A stretch of 64,000 nt of DNA from Fidelibacterota bacterium (GCA_947476895.1 CANJRX010000001.1:248865-312864), one strand, 5' to 3'. Numbered from the stretch's first letter, positions 17,095-26,399 are shown. A program made the numbers and translations. Notes: generated by a model from the sequence alone, not told the origin.

Positions 17095-18669
17095 ATGAGA
17101 CGGTTTCTTTACACGACCTCGGCTCTGGCGCTCGCATTGATGGCCGGCCCGGCCCTGGCTGCCGACACCGGCGCCGATATGGCCCGCCAAATCCAGGCCC
17201 TGCAGGAGCAACTGCGCACCATGCAACAGCAATTGGATGCGCTGAAAGCCAGCGACGCGGCAAATCGCGAAGCCCTCGCTCAAGAAACCGCGACCCGCGA
17301 AGCGGCCGTCAAAGCCGAACGCGACGCTAATTTGGCCTCCGGCGGCCAGAACGTCTTTGAAAACGGCACCGTGAAAATGGTTCCGCCGGCCAATCCCAAA
17401 ACGGCAGAGTCCGCCACACACCGCTTTGCCATGACCAGCGCCGACGGCACCTGGAGCATCGCACCCACGGGCCGCATTCATTTCGATGTGGGCGGATTCG
17501 TGAGACAGGACGCCGAAGGCACCACCGGACCCGGCACGGCCGCGGGCGGCAAACTCTCCAGCGGTATCAACGCCCGCCGCGCGCGTCTCGGCATCACCGG
17601 CAAAGCCATGAATGATTTCACCTATACGCTGATCCTCGATGCCGGCGGTGGCAGCGGCGACGGAGCCGCCACCATCAACGAAACCCGCTTTGGCTATACC
17701 GGCATCCGTAACACCGTCATCGAAATCGGATACGGCTCGCAGTACTTCACGTTGGAAGAAGCCACCAGCTCCAACGACATCATGTTCCTCGAGCGTAGTA
17801 GCCCTACGACGCTGGCGACCAACTTCAATTCCGGCGATCCACGCGGCGCGGTGGGCTTCCGCACCTGGGAGAATAACTGGTGGTTTGGCGCCTATCTCAC
17901 AAGCTCCGCGCCCAACGTCACCCACAGCCTGACCAATCGCGGCTTCGGGGCCTATGAACGGTTCACGTATCAACCTTTCCAGACTGAGCTCACGTCGTTG
18001 CACGTCGGTGTCAGCAGTGCGCAGGTGTTCGAGATTCCCAACACCGGCCCCGGCACCGCCGCCAGCTTCACCATGAACGACCGCCCCGAAAATCGCATCG
18101 ACGGCACATCACTGCTCAACACGGGCCCGCTTGGCACGGTCGCCAATCCTGTGACCGGCGTGCAGGTCTACGATTTTGAAACGGCAGCGGCCTATGGCAG
18201 CCTGTTTTACCAGGGTGAATACTTCCACTACGTCGTTGACCGGCGCGGCAAACCCAAAGCGCAGTTCGATGGCGCCTATGCGCAGATCAGCTACACCATC
18301 GGCGGACGTCGCATCTACACGCCCGCGACCGGCGCTTACTCGGGTATCAATCCCATCACGCCGTTCTCGCCCAAGACCGGCGGCATGGGCGCGTTCGAAT
18401 TCGGGGCGCGCATCAGCTACGTCGATCTGGTGGACCATTATAATTCGAGCCTGCCGGCGTTAGCGCAGCCCAACATGGTCAACGGCGGCCGCCAAACCAA
18501 CTACACCGCGGCCCTGAACTGGTTTTGGAACTCGAACATGCTGGTGAAGCTCGATTACATCCACACCAACATCGATAAAGCCAATCCGATTGCGACGGCC
18601 GGCGCTATTCCGACAGGGGCCGGCCTCAAACTCGACGCCGTGGTCGCGCGCTTCCAGGCCATGTTCTAA
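17095..18669 (+). CDS. Outer membrane porin, OprO/OprP-like
   Basis: The ATG at 17095, preceded by AAGGA, gives 524 residues with a clear signal peptide ending ALAA (about 1-24). A heptad-like coiled coil follows (residues about 30-85, MARQIQALQEQLRTMQQQLDAL), as in trimeric phosphate-selective porins. A long beta-barrel region starts at SIAPTGRIHFDVGGFV and ends in phenylalanine, the usual outer membrane insertion signal. Substrate is not certain; phosphate or other anions are the family norm. The next gene is an unrelated barrel. Confidence 0.88.
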   Translation: MRRFLYTTSALALALMAGPALAADTGADMARQIQALQEQLRTMQQQLDALKASDAANREALAQETATREAAVKAERDANLASGGQNVFENGTVKMVPPANPKTAESATHRFAMTSADGTWSIAPTGRIHFDVGGFVRQDAEGTTGPGTAAGGKLSSGINARRARLGITGKAMNDFTYTLILDAGGGSGDGAATINETRFGYTGIRNTVIEIGYGSQYFTLEEATSSNDIMFLERSSPTTLATNFNSGDPRGAVGFRTWENNWWFGAYLTSSAPNVTHSLTNRGFGAYERFTYQPFQTELTSLHVGVSSAQVFEIPNTGPGTAASFTMNDRPENRIDGTSLLNTGPLGTVANPVTGVQVYDFETAAAYGSLFYQGEYFHYVVDRRGKPKAQFDGAYAQISYTIGGRRIYTPATGAYSGINPITPFSPKTGGMGAFEFGARISYVDLVDHYNSSLPALAQPNMVNGGRQTNYTAALNWFWNSNMLVKLDYIHTNIDKANPIATAGAIPTGAGLKLDAVVARFQAMF

Positions 18670-18746
18670 GGCTGTCTATATTAGCTGTTCTCTCACGCCT
18701 GCAATCTCGCATAAGGTATCGCCCATCATTCGGGGAGATGAGCCGC

Positions 18747-19817
18747 ATGCGGCTTAAGGCGAGGCATCTGCTTTATATGGGACTGATCGCGGCGATTGCG
18801 CCGGGTCAGGTTCGTGCTGCCGACGCCATCACGCTAACGCTCGGCGGACGCATCAAAGAATTTTTCTTTGTCGCCAGTCAGGCTCAAGCGCCGGCTGAGA
18901 ACCTGAACTCCACCGGCATGTTCAACGATACGCGTATTTCTGTCGAAGGCCGCACGGTGCTCGATAACGGCATCACGGTGCGCAGCTTCGTGCGCTTCAA
19001 CGCGGTTGCGCGCGATACCCGTGATATCGACGAAGCCTACATCGATATCATCAGCAGCTTCGGCCGCTTGCGTATGGGCGAGAAGGCCGGTCTCAATACA
19101 ACGACCATCGGCGATCCGGTGCCGCAGGCGTTTCTCAGCGTCGACGAAGAAATCATCGCCGACGCCATGAAGCCGCGCACGGGCATCACGCTCCGCGATG
19201 GCTTCACTTTTAAGCGCTTCACGGGAAATGCCTTGGGCGTTTCTTACCAGTCGCCCGAAGTCTACGGCTTCAAAGTGGGCGTGGCTTATCATCCCACCAA
19301 CACCTCGGCCGTCGGCACCATCGACGGACGGATCACGCCGCACGATGCGATTGATGTGACTGCCGGCTACAACGGTGATTTCCAGGGCGGAACCTACCGC
19401 ATCGCAGGTGGATATTTCCGCATGGCCTCCAGCGCCTTCGGCAACGACGGCGGCCAGGCTTGGAATATTTCTGCGGGTGCGACCTACGGCGGCCTTGAAA
19501 TGGCGGCGGCTTATATCAGCAGTCAGCCTGCCAATGGTCTTGATGAACATGCTTGGACCGTGGGCGCGCTTTATGGCATCGGCCCGTTCCTGGTCTCTGC
19601 CGATTATCGCTCGGCGCACCGCAGACCGTTGCCGTTCGCGAGCTTGCCTGCTGGCGTATTCAAAGAACATGTAGAACGCGCGACGCTGCAAACCGCTTAC
19701 AAACTTGGTCCGGGAATTACGGTTGGTCTTGCCGGCTTCTATGCCGACCAGACCACATCGACCGGCGCGGGCTTTGATGGCGGCGGCGTCTTAAGCGGCA
19801 TCAAGATTGAGTTCTAG
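18747..19817 (+). CDS. Gram-negative porin-like outer membrane protein
   Basis: From the ATG at 18747 (GGGGAG nine bases upstream) it has 356 residues. An ATG at 18738 abuts that ribosome site and is less likely. The signal peptide ends near VRAADA. The mature part starts ITLTLGGRIKEFFF and shows alternating barrel strands, a GRLRMGEKAG strand typical of trimeric general porins, and a terminal EF. Its barrel differs from the upstream porin and lacks that protein's coiled coil. Likely a diffusion porin. Confidence 0.85.
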   Translation: MRLKARHLLYMGLIAAIAPGQVRAADAITLTLGGRIKEFFFVASQAQAPAENLNSTGMFNDTRISVEGRTVLDNGITVRSFVRFNAVARDTRDIDEAYIDIISSFGRLRMGEKAGLNTTTIGDPVPQAFLSVDEEIIADAMKPRTGITLRDGFTFKRFTGNALGVSYQSPEVYGFKVGVAYHPTNTSAVGTIDGRITPHDAIDVTAGYNGDFQGGTYRIAGGYFRMASSAFGNDGGQAWNISAGATYGGLEMAAAYISSQPANGLDEHAWTVGALYGIGPFLVSADYRSAHRRPLPFASLPAGVFKEHVERATLQTAYKLGPGITVGLAGFYADQTTSTGAGFDGGGVLSGIKIEF

Positions 19818-19849
19818 TCCGCACGTGCCATGAAACCTCTCAGGTCGAC

Positions 19850-20341
19850 ATGGTTGTAAAACGCAAAGCCACGGCGAAAGCCGCGCTCAAAAAGCCCAAG
19901 AAGAAAACCATCGGCTGGCGCGAGTGGGTGCGTCTGCCGGAACTAGATGTGGGCCGCGTTAAAGCTAAGATCGATTCGGGGGCCCGCACATCGGCGCTGC
20001 ATGCTTTCAAGATCACGCCCTTCACAAAAGACGGCGCGTCTTACGTGCGCTTCGTCGTGCATCCTTTGCAGCGTCAGCGCTATCCCGAAATCACCTGCGT
20101 CGCCGTGGTGATCGATCATCGCCGTGTCACGGATTCCGGCGGGCGCGCGGAAATGCGCTACGTCATCCGCACGTCATTAAAGCTAGGCACATCACGGTGG
20201 CCTATTGAATTGACACTCACGGACCGCGACCAAATGGGCTTTCGTATGCTGGTCGGCCGACAAGCTTTGCGACGGCGCTACCTTGTCGATACCGGCCGGT
20301 CTTTTCTTGCGCGCAAGAAGAAGAAGCCAAAGGCGACATAA
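19850..20341 (+). CDS. RimB-like ATP-dependent zinc protease (retropepsin fold)
   Basis: This 163-residue protein belongs to the putative ATP-dependent zinc protease family (PF05618) often encoded beside rimK. It has a lysine-rich N-terminal tail (KRKATAKAALKKPKKKT), then DSGARTSALHA at 42-52, the aspartic protease-like D-S-G motif, and LVGRQAL later, as in retropepsins. A lysine-rich C-terminus ends the protein. In Pseudomonas a member of this family, RimB, trims glutamate tails added by RimK. The rimK gene follows after 223 bases. Confidence 0.85.
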   Translation: MVVKRKATAKAALKKPKKKTIGWREWVRLPELDVGRVKAKIDSGARTSALHAFKITPFTKDGASYVRFVVHPLQRQRYPEITCVAVVIDHRRVTDSGGRAEMRYVIRTSLKLGTSRWPIELTLTDRDQMGFRMLVGRQALRRRYLVDTGRSFLARKKKKPKAT

Positions 20342-20564
20342 GTATTTCTGGAACGTAGGGGTATGAACGCGCGTACCCCCTATCTGTGGTGCGCGTAAAA
20401 GTTCGCCCACACCCTGGAACACAAATACGTTGTGCTGCGTTGAAGTCCAACCTTCATGAAGGTGCTGTGAAAATCGGCAAGGTGGCGAATCTCGGTTTGC
20501 CTCATCACAGCGAGCGGATAAGCTATCACCCCCACCCCAATTTTAATCACTTGAGGAGCGCTTC

Positions 20565-21470
20565 TTGAAACTGGCGATGCTCGCGCGCAATGCGGGACTC
20601 TACTCGCACAAACGCTTGGTCACGGCGGCGCGCGCGCGCGGCCACGAGATCGAAATCGTCGACACGCTCAAGTGCTATATGAACATCGCCTCGCATCGGC
20701 CCGAAGTGCGTTACAAGGGCCGTAGCCTCGAAGGCTTCGACGCCGTCATCCCGCGTATCGGTGCGTCGATCACATTCTACGGCCTCGCGGTCTTGCGTCA
20801 GTTCGAGATGATGGGCGTTTATCCGCTCAATGAATCCGTCGCCATCGGCCGCAGCCGCGACAAATTGCGCGGGCTGCAGTTGTTGTCGCGCAAAGGCATC
20901 GGCTTGCCCGTGACGGCCTTCGCGCATGTCACCAGCCAGGCTGATGATCTGATCGACATGGTCGGCGGCACGCCGTTGATCATCAAGTTGCTCGAAGGCA
21001 CACAAGGCATCGGTGTTGTGCTGGCTGAAACCCGCACCTCAGCCAAAAGCATGATCGAAGCCTTCGGCGGCGTAGAAGCCAACATCATGGTTCAGGAATT
21101 CATCAAAGAAGCGAACAGCACCGACGTACGCGCTTTTGTCATCGGTGGCAAAGTCGTCGCCGCCATGCAGCGCAAAGGGGCTCCGGGCGACTTCCGCTCG
21201 AACCTTCACCGCGGCGGCCATGCGCAATCCATCAAGATCACGCCTGAAGAGCGTTCGACGGCCGTGCGCGCCGCCAAGATTCTGGGTCTCAATGTCTGCG
21301 GCGTCGACATGCTGCGCTCGAATCACGGGCCGGTGGTAATGGAAGTCAATTCGACGCCGGGCCTCGAAGGTATCGAGACCGCTACCGGCAAGGACATCGC
21401 CGGCATGATCATCGAGTTCCTCGAGAAAAACGCCGCGCCGAATAAGACCAAGACCAAAGGCGAAGGCTAA
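20565..21470 (+). CDS. rimK: Ribosomal protein S6 glutamate ligase RimK
   Basis: RimK is an ATP-grasp ligase that adds glutamates to the C-terminus of ribosomal protein S6. At 301 residues it matches the family. Visible motifs include [16 protein letters not shown]-like [11 protein letters not shown], the ATP-grasp loop [25 protein letters not shown] and the metal-binding [13 protein letters not shown]. The start follows GAGGAG. The 223 bp gap to the RimB-like gene contains an imperfect hairpin (20356-20382) without a T run, so a shared transcript is possible. Confidence 0.93.
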   Translation: MKLAMLARNAGLYSHKRLVTAARARGHEIEIVDTLKCYMNIASHRPEVRYKGRSLEGFDAVIPRIGASITFYGLAVLRQFEMMGVYPLNESVAIGRSRDKLRGLQLLSRKGIGLPVTAFAHVTSQADDLIDMVGGTPLIIKLLEGTQGIGVVLAETRTSAKSMIEAFGGVEANIMVQEFIKEANSTDVRAFVIGGKVVAAMQRKGAPGDFRSNLHRGGHAQSIKITPEERSTAVRAAKILGLNVCGVDMLRSNHGPVVMEVNSTPGLEGIETATGKDIAGMIIEFLEKNAAPNKTKTKGEG

Positions 21471-21621
21471 AACTACACGCCCGAGTCGTTTTGTGCTCAC
21501 GCTGCGTTGAGTAGATGCGAGGTGTTACGGCCCCGCACTGGGCAAAAACTTCCCAAGAACCTTCAAGAGCTGGCTTTTTTACAACAGTCGCGACCCAAAA
21601 CCGGCCCCGAGTGTGGACTCC

Positions 21622-21650
21622 TTGCCACAATTGGGCGGATTCACCATATA
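21622..21650 (+). promoter_or_regulatory. Candidate promoter of the small outer membrane protein gene
   Basis: TTGCCA (21622-21627) and CATATA (21645-21650) are separated by 17 bases, a reasonable housekeeping sigma-factor promoter. It lies in the gap after rimK, 58 bases before the likely ATG at 21708. The rest of that gap shows no gene or strong terminator. Confidence 0.45.
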
Positions 21651-21707
21651 AGCTTTTAGGCGTATTGACCGGCTCTACCTCCGGTGCAAAGTTGCCCGAA
21701 AGCACCA

Positions 21708-22421
21708 ATGAAAAGCGCACAAAACATGTGCCCGACACGCAAATTTTCTAAGTTTTGGACAGCGGCTGCAGCCGTTGGTCTCATTGCGTTCGCTGCTCAA
21801 CCCGCCTCGGCTGCTGAAGGCCTGCGTCTGGGTCGTCCGTCGCTCTTTTCACCGGTATCGGCTTTTCCCGGTGGGATGACGATCGGATATCTCACGCCCG
21901 CCTACGGCGAAGTCACACTCAACGTTTCCCCTAGCGGCCAGTTGATGGCGCGCAGCCTCAGCAGCGACCTCATGTCCATTGGCCGGGTCGGTGTCTTCGG
22001 CGGGTATGAGGAACGCCCCTCGGCTTTGGCGCTTTCGCCGACGACGTCGTGGAATTTCGGCGCGTCTGTCGGTTATGCGGGCTTTTATCTCCGCGGCGGC
22101 GTCAATGAAGCAGCACCCATTGGTCCACTTGTCGGCACCCAAGGTGTGCAGGCTGGTTTTGGTTATGAAATTGGCGCGCTTGATCTGCGCATGACCTACC
22201 TGACCTCGCAGCGTATTGGCTTAGGCCTCTCGCCGGCCGAGCGCGAAATGGACAGTCAGCAGTGGTCCATTGGCGGTATTTATCAAATCACCTCGCGCAT
22301 TCGCCTGAATGCCGATGCCTTCTATGGCGTCGAACCTAAGAACGCGGCCCCGGTTGCCGCCTCGCCCTTGAACGCGCCGCCGGGTACCGGTGCGCGCGTT
22401 GGCGTCGAACTGCGCTTCTAA
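21708..22421 (+). CDS. Small predicted outer membrane beta-barrel protein
   Basis: About 237 residues from the ATG at 21708; another ATG at 21726 is possible, and neither has a good ribosome site. A signal peptide (FWTAAAAVGLIAFAAQPASA) is clear. The mature protein has short amphipathic strands and ends in LRF, a barrel insertion signal. Segments such as NFGASVGYAGFYLRGGVNE and QWSIGGIYQITSRIRLNADAFYG resemble porin strands. I cannot assign a family or substrate. It stands alone, convergent with the ThiE-like gene. Confidence 0.7.
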   Translation: MKSAQNMCPTRKFSKFWTAAAAVGLIAFAAQPASAAEGLRLGRPSLFSPVSAFPGGMTIGYLTPAYGEVTLNVSPSGQLMARSLSSDLMSIGRVGVFGGYEERPSALALSPTTSWNFGASVGYAGFYLRGGVNEAAPIGPLVGTQGVQAGFGYEIGALDLRMTYLTSQRIGLGLSPAEREMDSQQWSIGGIYQITSRIRLNADAFYGVEPKNAAPVAASPLNAPPGTGARVGVELRF

Positions 22422-22436
22422 ATCCCAGGCTTGAAG

Positions 22437-23066
22437 CTACGGAACGAAGGCGAAGCCGATCCCGGCAACGCCCGCGCAACCGCTATCACGCAAAGCCGTG
22501 ATCGTGGCCGGTGTGATACCGCCCAAGGCGATCACCGGTAGGCGCACAGCCCGCACGAGGGCGGCGGTGCGGACCGCGCCCAAAGCCGCCCGCCCCGGGT
22601 GACTTGCTGTCGCAAAGATCGGCGCCAACATCGCCGCCGTTGCCTTCATATACTGCGCGCGGCGTAAGCCGGCAGCGCTGTGGGCGGCCATCGTGAGCAG
22701 CCCCTTGGAACTGCGCAGCCACAACCGCCCGCCCGGTGGCAAACCCCGCCGCGCCGCATGTTCAGGCAGATGCACACCTGCCGCACCGACTTTTGCTGCG
22801 AGCTGCCAATCGCCGGCGATGATCAGCGCGACGCCGCGCCGTCGGCAGAGGGCCGCTAAACGCAGCGCCAAGGTGTCGCGATTGGCCACTCCGTAATGGC
22901 GTAAGACCAAAGCCGCGCCGCGTGGGAGGGATGCAACCACGGCCGCGGGGTCAGGCAGACGTTTCTCATCAGTCAGCAGCCAAAGCGAAGGCAAGGCCTT
23001 ACGACGCTCAGGCTTCGCAGCACGGCGTTTGAGATTGGCGGCGGCCTTTGTTAGCATCGGGTTCAT
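22437..23066 (-). CDS. ThiE/TenI-like protein, probably not a canonical thiamine phosphate synthase
   Basis: This 209-residue protein has the TIM-barrel pattern of thiamine phosphate synthase: LWLLTDEKRLPDP near the start, GAAGVHLPEHAARR, and ALGGITPATI near the end. The diphosphate-binding glutamine/aspartate normally found as HLGQxD is replaced by HLPEHA, so catalysis of the standard reaction is doubtful. It has a basic N-terminal extension. It is divergent from the YggS gene 29 bases away. No other thiamine genes are nearby. Confidence 0.7.
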   Translation of the reverse strand: MNPMLTKAAANLKRRAAKPERRKALPSLWLLTDEKRLPDPAAVVASLPRGAALVLRHYGVANRDTLALRLAALCRRRGVALIIAGDWQLAAKVGAAGVHLPEHAARRGLPPGGRLWLRSSKGLLTMAAHSAAGLRRAQYMKATAAMLAPIFATASHPGRAALGAVRTAALVRAVRLPVIALGGITPATITALRDSGCAGVAGIGFAFVP

Positions 23067-23095
23067 AACCCGTATCTTAGCAAGCGAAGACGATC

Positions 23096-23785
23096 ATGTC
23101 CGGTCCCGGCGAAACAGTTTCCTCTGGCATCCCCTCTGCGCTTGGCGAGGTGAGGGCGCGCATCTCTGCAAAGTGCAAAGCTGTAGGGCGCGACCCCGCG
23201 ACAGTAACGCTGATTGCGGTTTCAAAGACTCACGGCGCGGAGTCAATTGAGGCGGCCTTATCTACGGGCCAGCGCCACTTCGGCGAAAACCGCGTTCAGG
23301 AAGCCGAGGCAAAATGGCCCGAACTGCGCGCCAAAACGCCCGGCCTCTGTCTTCACCTGATTGGTCCTTTGCAGACCAACAAAGTCACCGAGGCTGTGAC
23401 GCTGTTTGATGTTATTCACACACTCGACCGCCCGAAGCTTGCTGAAAAACTGGCTGAAGAAATGGTGAAACAGGCGCGCAAAATTCCCTGCTTCATTCAG
23501 GTCAACACCGGCCGCGAAGCGCAAAAAGCCGGTGTCGATCCTGCTGAGGCCGATGCTTTCATTGAAAGCTGCCGCACCACCTGGAAGCTCGATATCGCGG
23601 GTCTAATGTGTATTCCGCCGGTCGCCGATCAACCGGCCCCGCATTTTGCGTTCCTGCGCGAGATCGCCAAGCGCAACGGTCTCACTCAACTCAGCATGGG
23701 CATGAGTGACGATTTCGAAACGGCGTTGGCTTTTGGCGCGACGCATGTCCGCGTCGGCAGCGCTATTTTCGGTGCGCGCGCCTAA
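23096..23785 (+). CDS. YggS/PLPBP pyridoxal phosphate homeostasis protein
   Basis: This 229-residue member of the YggS family binds PLP on a conserved lysine, here Lys44 in AVSKTHGAE, and buffers PLP and amino acid metabolism. HFGENRVQEAEAKW, HLIGPLQTNK and LSMGMSDDFETAL are the other family signatures. No catalytic activity is known for the family. Its 3' end overlaps the convergent L,D-transpeptidase-like gene by four bases. Confidence 0.94.
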   Translation: MSGPGETVSSGIPSALGEVRARISAKCKAVGRDPATVTLIAVSKTHGAESIEAALSTGQRHFGENRVQEAEAKWPELRAKTPGLCLHLIGPLQTNKVTEAVTLFDVIHTLDRPKLAEKLAEEMVKQARKIPCFIQVNTGREAQKAGVDPAEADAFIESCRTTWKLDIAGLMCIPPVADQPAPHFAFLREIAKRNGLTQLSMGMSDDFETALAFGATHVRVGSAIFGARA

Positions 23786-24306
23786 ACCTGAATCTCGATG
23801 GTTGCTCCGGGCTTGGCGATTTCCAGAACCTTCAGAAGATCTTCGCGGGCCAGCGCTATGCACCCAGCTGTGGGTCCACCATTCTCCGGCGCCACATGCA
23901 TGAAGATCGCACTGCCGGCATCGGCAATCACCGGATCGTCGTTGTGACCTAACACCACCACAACGTCGTAAAGTCCGTCATCGCGCCACATGTTCTCGGC
24001 GCTGGCCGGATAGGGCAGTTTTACGGGCTGATTATAACGCGTTTCACCCGAGGCATCGCACCAACCGTCGTCGCGGGCGATGACGGCGCTGGGCAATTCA
24101 GTTTTGATGTGGGGCACGCGGTCGGCGCGATAGAGAACGCGCCGCAAAAGAAACGCACCCGTGGGCGTGGCGCCGTCGCCTTCATGCTTGTCGGTGCGAA
24201 TACCTGAGCGGCCCAAGACGCAGGCAAAGCTGTGCGCGTCCCATCGCAACGTTCCGCGTTGCGAGTTTTTCGGATCAGCTGTGACAATCAACGTCTGAGA
24301 ACGCAT
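23782..24306 (-). CDS. YkuD-type L,D-transpeptidase family protein without signal peptide
   Basis: The 174-residue protein carries the YkuD catalytic signature: His137 in IFMHVAP and Cys149 in PTAGCIAL. L,D-transpeptidases make 3-3 peptidoglycan cross-links or attach proteins, in the periplasm. No signal peptide or membrane helix is seen, and the start MRSQTLIVTADP leads directly into the domain. It is of the short, YbiS-unrelated class often annotated as L,D-transpeptidase family. The missing export signal leaves the site of action unclear. Confidence 0.87.
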   Translation of the reverse strand: MRSQTLIVTADPKNSQRGTLRWDAHSFACVLGRSGIRTDKHEGDGATPTGAFLLRRVLYRADRVPHIKTELPSAVIARDDGWCDASGETRYNQPVKLPYPASAENMWRDDGLYDVVVVLGHNDDPVIADAGSAIFMHVAPENGGPTAGCIALAREDLLKVLEIAKPGATIEIQV

Positions 24307-24343
24307 GCGCCCATTCTAACTCTCAGAATGAGAGACGCTATGG

Positions 24344-24994
24344 TTACTGCGCGGCTTTCATAGCGCTGTATTTGTCGATCGCGCTTTCCATGGCGTTGCT
24401 GAACCAGGGCGGCACATCGCCGGCGGCCGCTTTCTCTGCCTGGCTTTGCGAAGCCGCGCGCAGGCCGAAGCTGTAAGCCTCGGTGGCTTTGACAGCTGAA
24501 ACCGCAGTGGTCGTTTGTTGAACTTCGCCGTTTTCTTGGGCGCGTTTAATCGCCTGGGCGACGACCGGCGCGGATTGCACGGTGGTGGTCACGGGACCGG
24601 GCGCGAATTTGCTGGTGGCGCGTAAAGCTTCAACCGTGTTGGCGCTGCCGTTTTCCGAAGCCGAGAACGTGCGGGCGGCACCGGGGCCTTGGCGCAAGGG
24701 CATGAAACGTTGGGGTGCTGCAATGGGCGCTGGCGTCGTATTCATACCGGCAACGACGGGCTGGCGTTTGACGCCGGCATTGACGTTGGCTTTCCCGGCG
24801 ATCTGCGCGGCCATGATTCTGGCTTGGGTGTCGTTCGGTGTTCCCGACTCAGGGGCATCGATGCCCTGGGTCGCGAGCAGGCGTTTGAAGTCATCGCGGC
24901 TGGGCAGGGCTGCGCCCGTACCGCGCGCGGGCAAAGGCGGCAGGGGGATCTGCGAAGATGAAAGCGCAGACGCTGCGGAATCTTGGGTGTCCAT
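24344..24994 (-). CDS. Hypothetical Ala/Pro/Gln-rich protein
   Basis: I do not recognise this 216-residue protein. It is rich in alanine, proline, threonine and glutamine and probably largely disordered (for example IPLPPLPARGTGAALPS). Three short possible helices occur: RDDFKRLLATQGI, DTQARIMAAQIAG and, at the C-terminus, VPPWFSNAMESAIDKYSAM. There is no signal peptide or membrane segment. It lies 37 bases from the L,D-transpeptidase-like gene on the same strand and could share a transcript. Codon structure looks real. Upstream at 25047-25060 there is a short TA run, perhaps part of its promoter. Confidence 0.6.
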   Translation of the reverse strand: MDTQDSAASALSSSQIPLPPLPARGTGAALPSRDDFKRLLATQGIDAPESGTPNDTQARIMAAQIAGKANVNAGVKRQPVVAGMNTTPAPIAAPQRFMPLRQGPGAARTFSASENGSANTVEALRATSKFAPGPVTTTVQSAPVVAQAIKRAQENGEVQQTTTAVSAVKATEAYSFGLRAASQSQAEKAAAGDVPPWFSNAMESAIDKYSAMKAAQ

Positions 24995-25140
24995 GGCCGT
25001 TCTCTTTTGTTGTTTGCCCCTCTCTACGCAAGATCGGTGCCAGAGAAATATATATATATCAATAGTTTATGATGGGAGACGGGACGAGAAACCGGCCGTG
25101 GCAGGCAGTTTCTTCCGGGGTCTGGAGCGGTATTTGCCGC

Positions 25141-26277
25141 CTAAAACAGGTGACCGGAGCGCTTGGCCTTGGTCTGCAGGTAGGCCTGGTTATGGGCATT
25201 TGACGGAAAAGCGTGGGCCACGCGTTCCGTCACGTCGATGCCGTGGCGGGCCAGGGCGCCCACTTTGGCCGGGTTGTTGGTCAGGAGCCTCACGCGTGTG
25301 AAGCCCAAATGCCGCAGCATGCGCACGGCCGGCAGGTAAACCCGCTCGTCGTCGTCAAAGCCCAGCTGTTCATTGGCATCGACGGTATCGAAGCCGCGAT
25401 CCTGCAAAGTATAGGCGCGCAGTTTGTTGACCAGGCCGATGCCGCGTCCCTCCTGCGCGAGATAGAGCAGAACGCCGCCGCCGTTTTTGGCGATGGTTGC
25501 TACCGCGCCGCGCAGCTGATCGCCGCAATCGCAGCGCAAGGATTCTAAAAGATCGCCGGTGAAGCATTCCGAATGCAAACGGGTCAGCACCGGCTTCGAC
25601 GGATCGGGCGTACCGATGACGATTGCCAAATGTTCGCCGCCGCCGTCGCGCGGGCGGAACGAAATAATGCGCGTGTCTTCGCTGCCGGCCAAAGGCACGC
25701 GCGCCTCGCTGATGGGCCGCAAATCGTTGGCCTGATCGCGGTCATAGGCTTCGATGGCTGCTGCGGCCACTACCAGGCGTTCGTGACTTTGTGCCCATTC
25801 TGCGGGGCTTTCTGTCAAGGGTGCGACCATTGCCGCGGGCAGAAGCCGCGCGATTTTGGTGAGAAGAATCGCCGCATCGCTCGCGCTGTGCAGCGGCAGA
25901 TTTGTTGCGGTCACGCCCGCAGGGGGAATGTGAAGGTCTTCGACTTGCGGGTCGATCAGCGCGCGAATGAAATCCGGCGTGAAGGACTTTGTGCTTTGCA
26001 GACGTACTGCGCGCACGTCGGGTTGGCTCAAGCCTAAGATGCTGGCGCGCCGTCCGGTGACGCCAAGGGCCAGAGCGCCAACACCACGCGCGCTGAAAAA
26101 CGGTAAGGGCCAGGTATCGACTGTTTCCGCCGCACGGACCAGCACGGCTCCATCGTTCGAAGTCACGACCACGGCACCGCCACGGCGCAGCTCGGCCACG
26201 GCGCGTTCCACAGCTTCCAAGCTGATAGCGGCCTCAGCGCTTGCCGGGTTCTCTTCGGATTTAGCCCGCACGGTCAT
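25141..26277 (-). CDS. ribA: GTP cyclohydrolase II with degenerate RibB-like N-terminal domain
   Basis: The C-terminal half (about 195-378) is a complete GTP cyclohydrolase II, the first enzyme of riboflavin synthesis. Zinc ligands are Cys238, Cys249 and Cys251 in CFTGDLLESLRCDCGD, and the catalytic loop is QEGRGIG at 275-281. The N-terminal half resembles DHBP synthase in pattern (AVERAVAELRRGGAVVV), but the acidic metal-binding loop is missing, replaced by TSNDGAV, so it is unlikely to make DHBP. No other rib genes are in the window. Confidence 0.93.
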   Translation of the reverse strand: MTVRAKSEENPASAEAAISLEAVERAVAELRRGGAVVVTSNDGAVLVRAAETVDTWPLPFFSARGVGALALGVTGRRASILGLSQPDVRAVRLQSTKSFTPDFIRALIDPQVEDLHIPPAGVTATNLPLHSASDAAILLTKIARLLPAAMVAPLTESPAEWAQSHERLVVAAAAIEAYDRDQANDLRPISEARVPLAGSEDTRIISFRPRDGGGEHLAIVIGTPDPSKPVLTRLHSECFTGDLLESLRCDCGDQLRGAVATIAKNGGGVLLYLAQEGRGIGLVNKLRAYTLQDRGFDTVDANEQLGFDDDERVYLPAVRMLRHLGFTRVRLLTNNPAKVGALARHGIDVTERVAHAFPSNAHNQAYLQTKAKRSGHLF

Positions 26278-26399
26278 GGCCCTTATATAGTCCTCGCCTG
26301 GCTTTAAGGGTAGAAGGCCCCGTAATCCCTAAAATTCATCAGTGTTGCCAATATCATAGCTTTGGGGGACAAAGGGAGGTCCGAGGGAGGACTTAACCA

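Noticed and set aside
25047-25060. TA dinucleotide run as a repeat element
   Set aside because: It is only seven units long and probably part of an AT-rich promoter, so it is not listed as a repeat.
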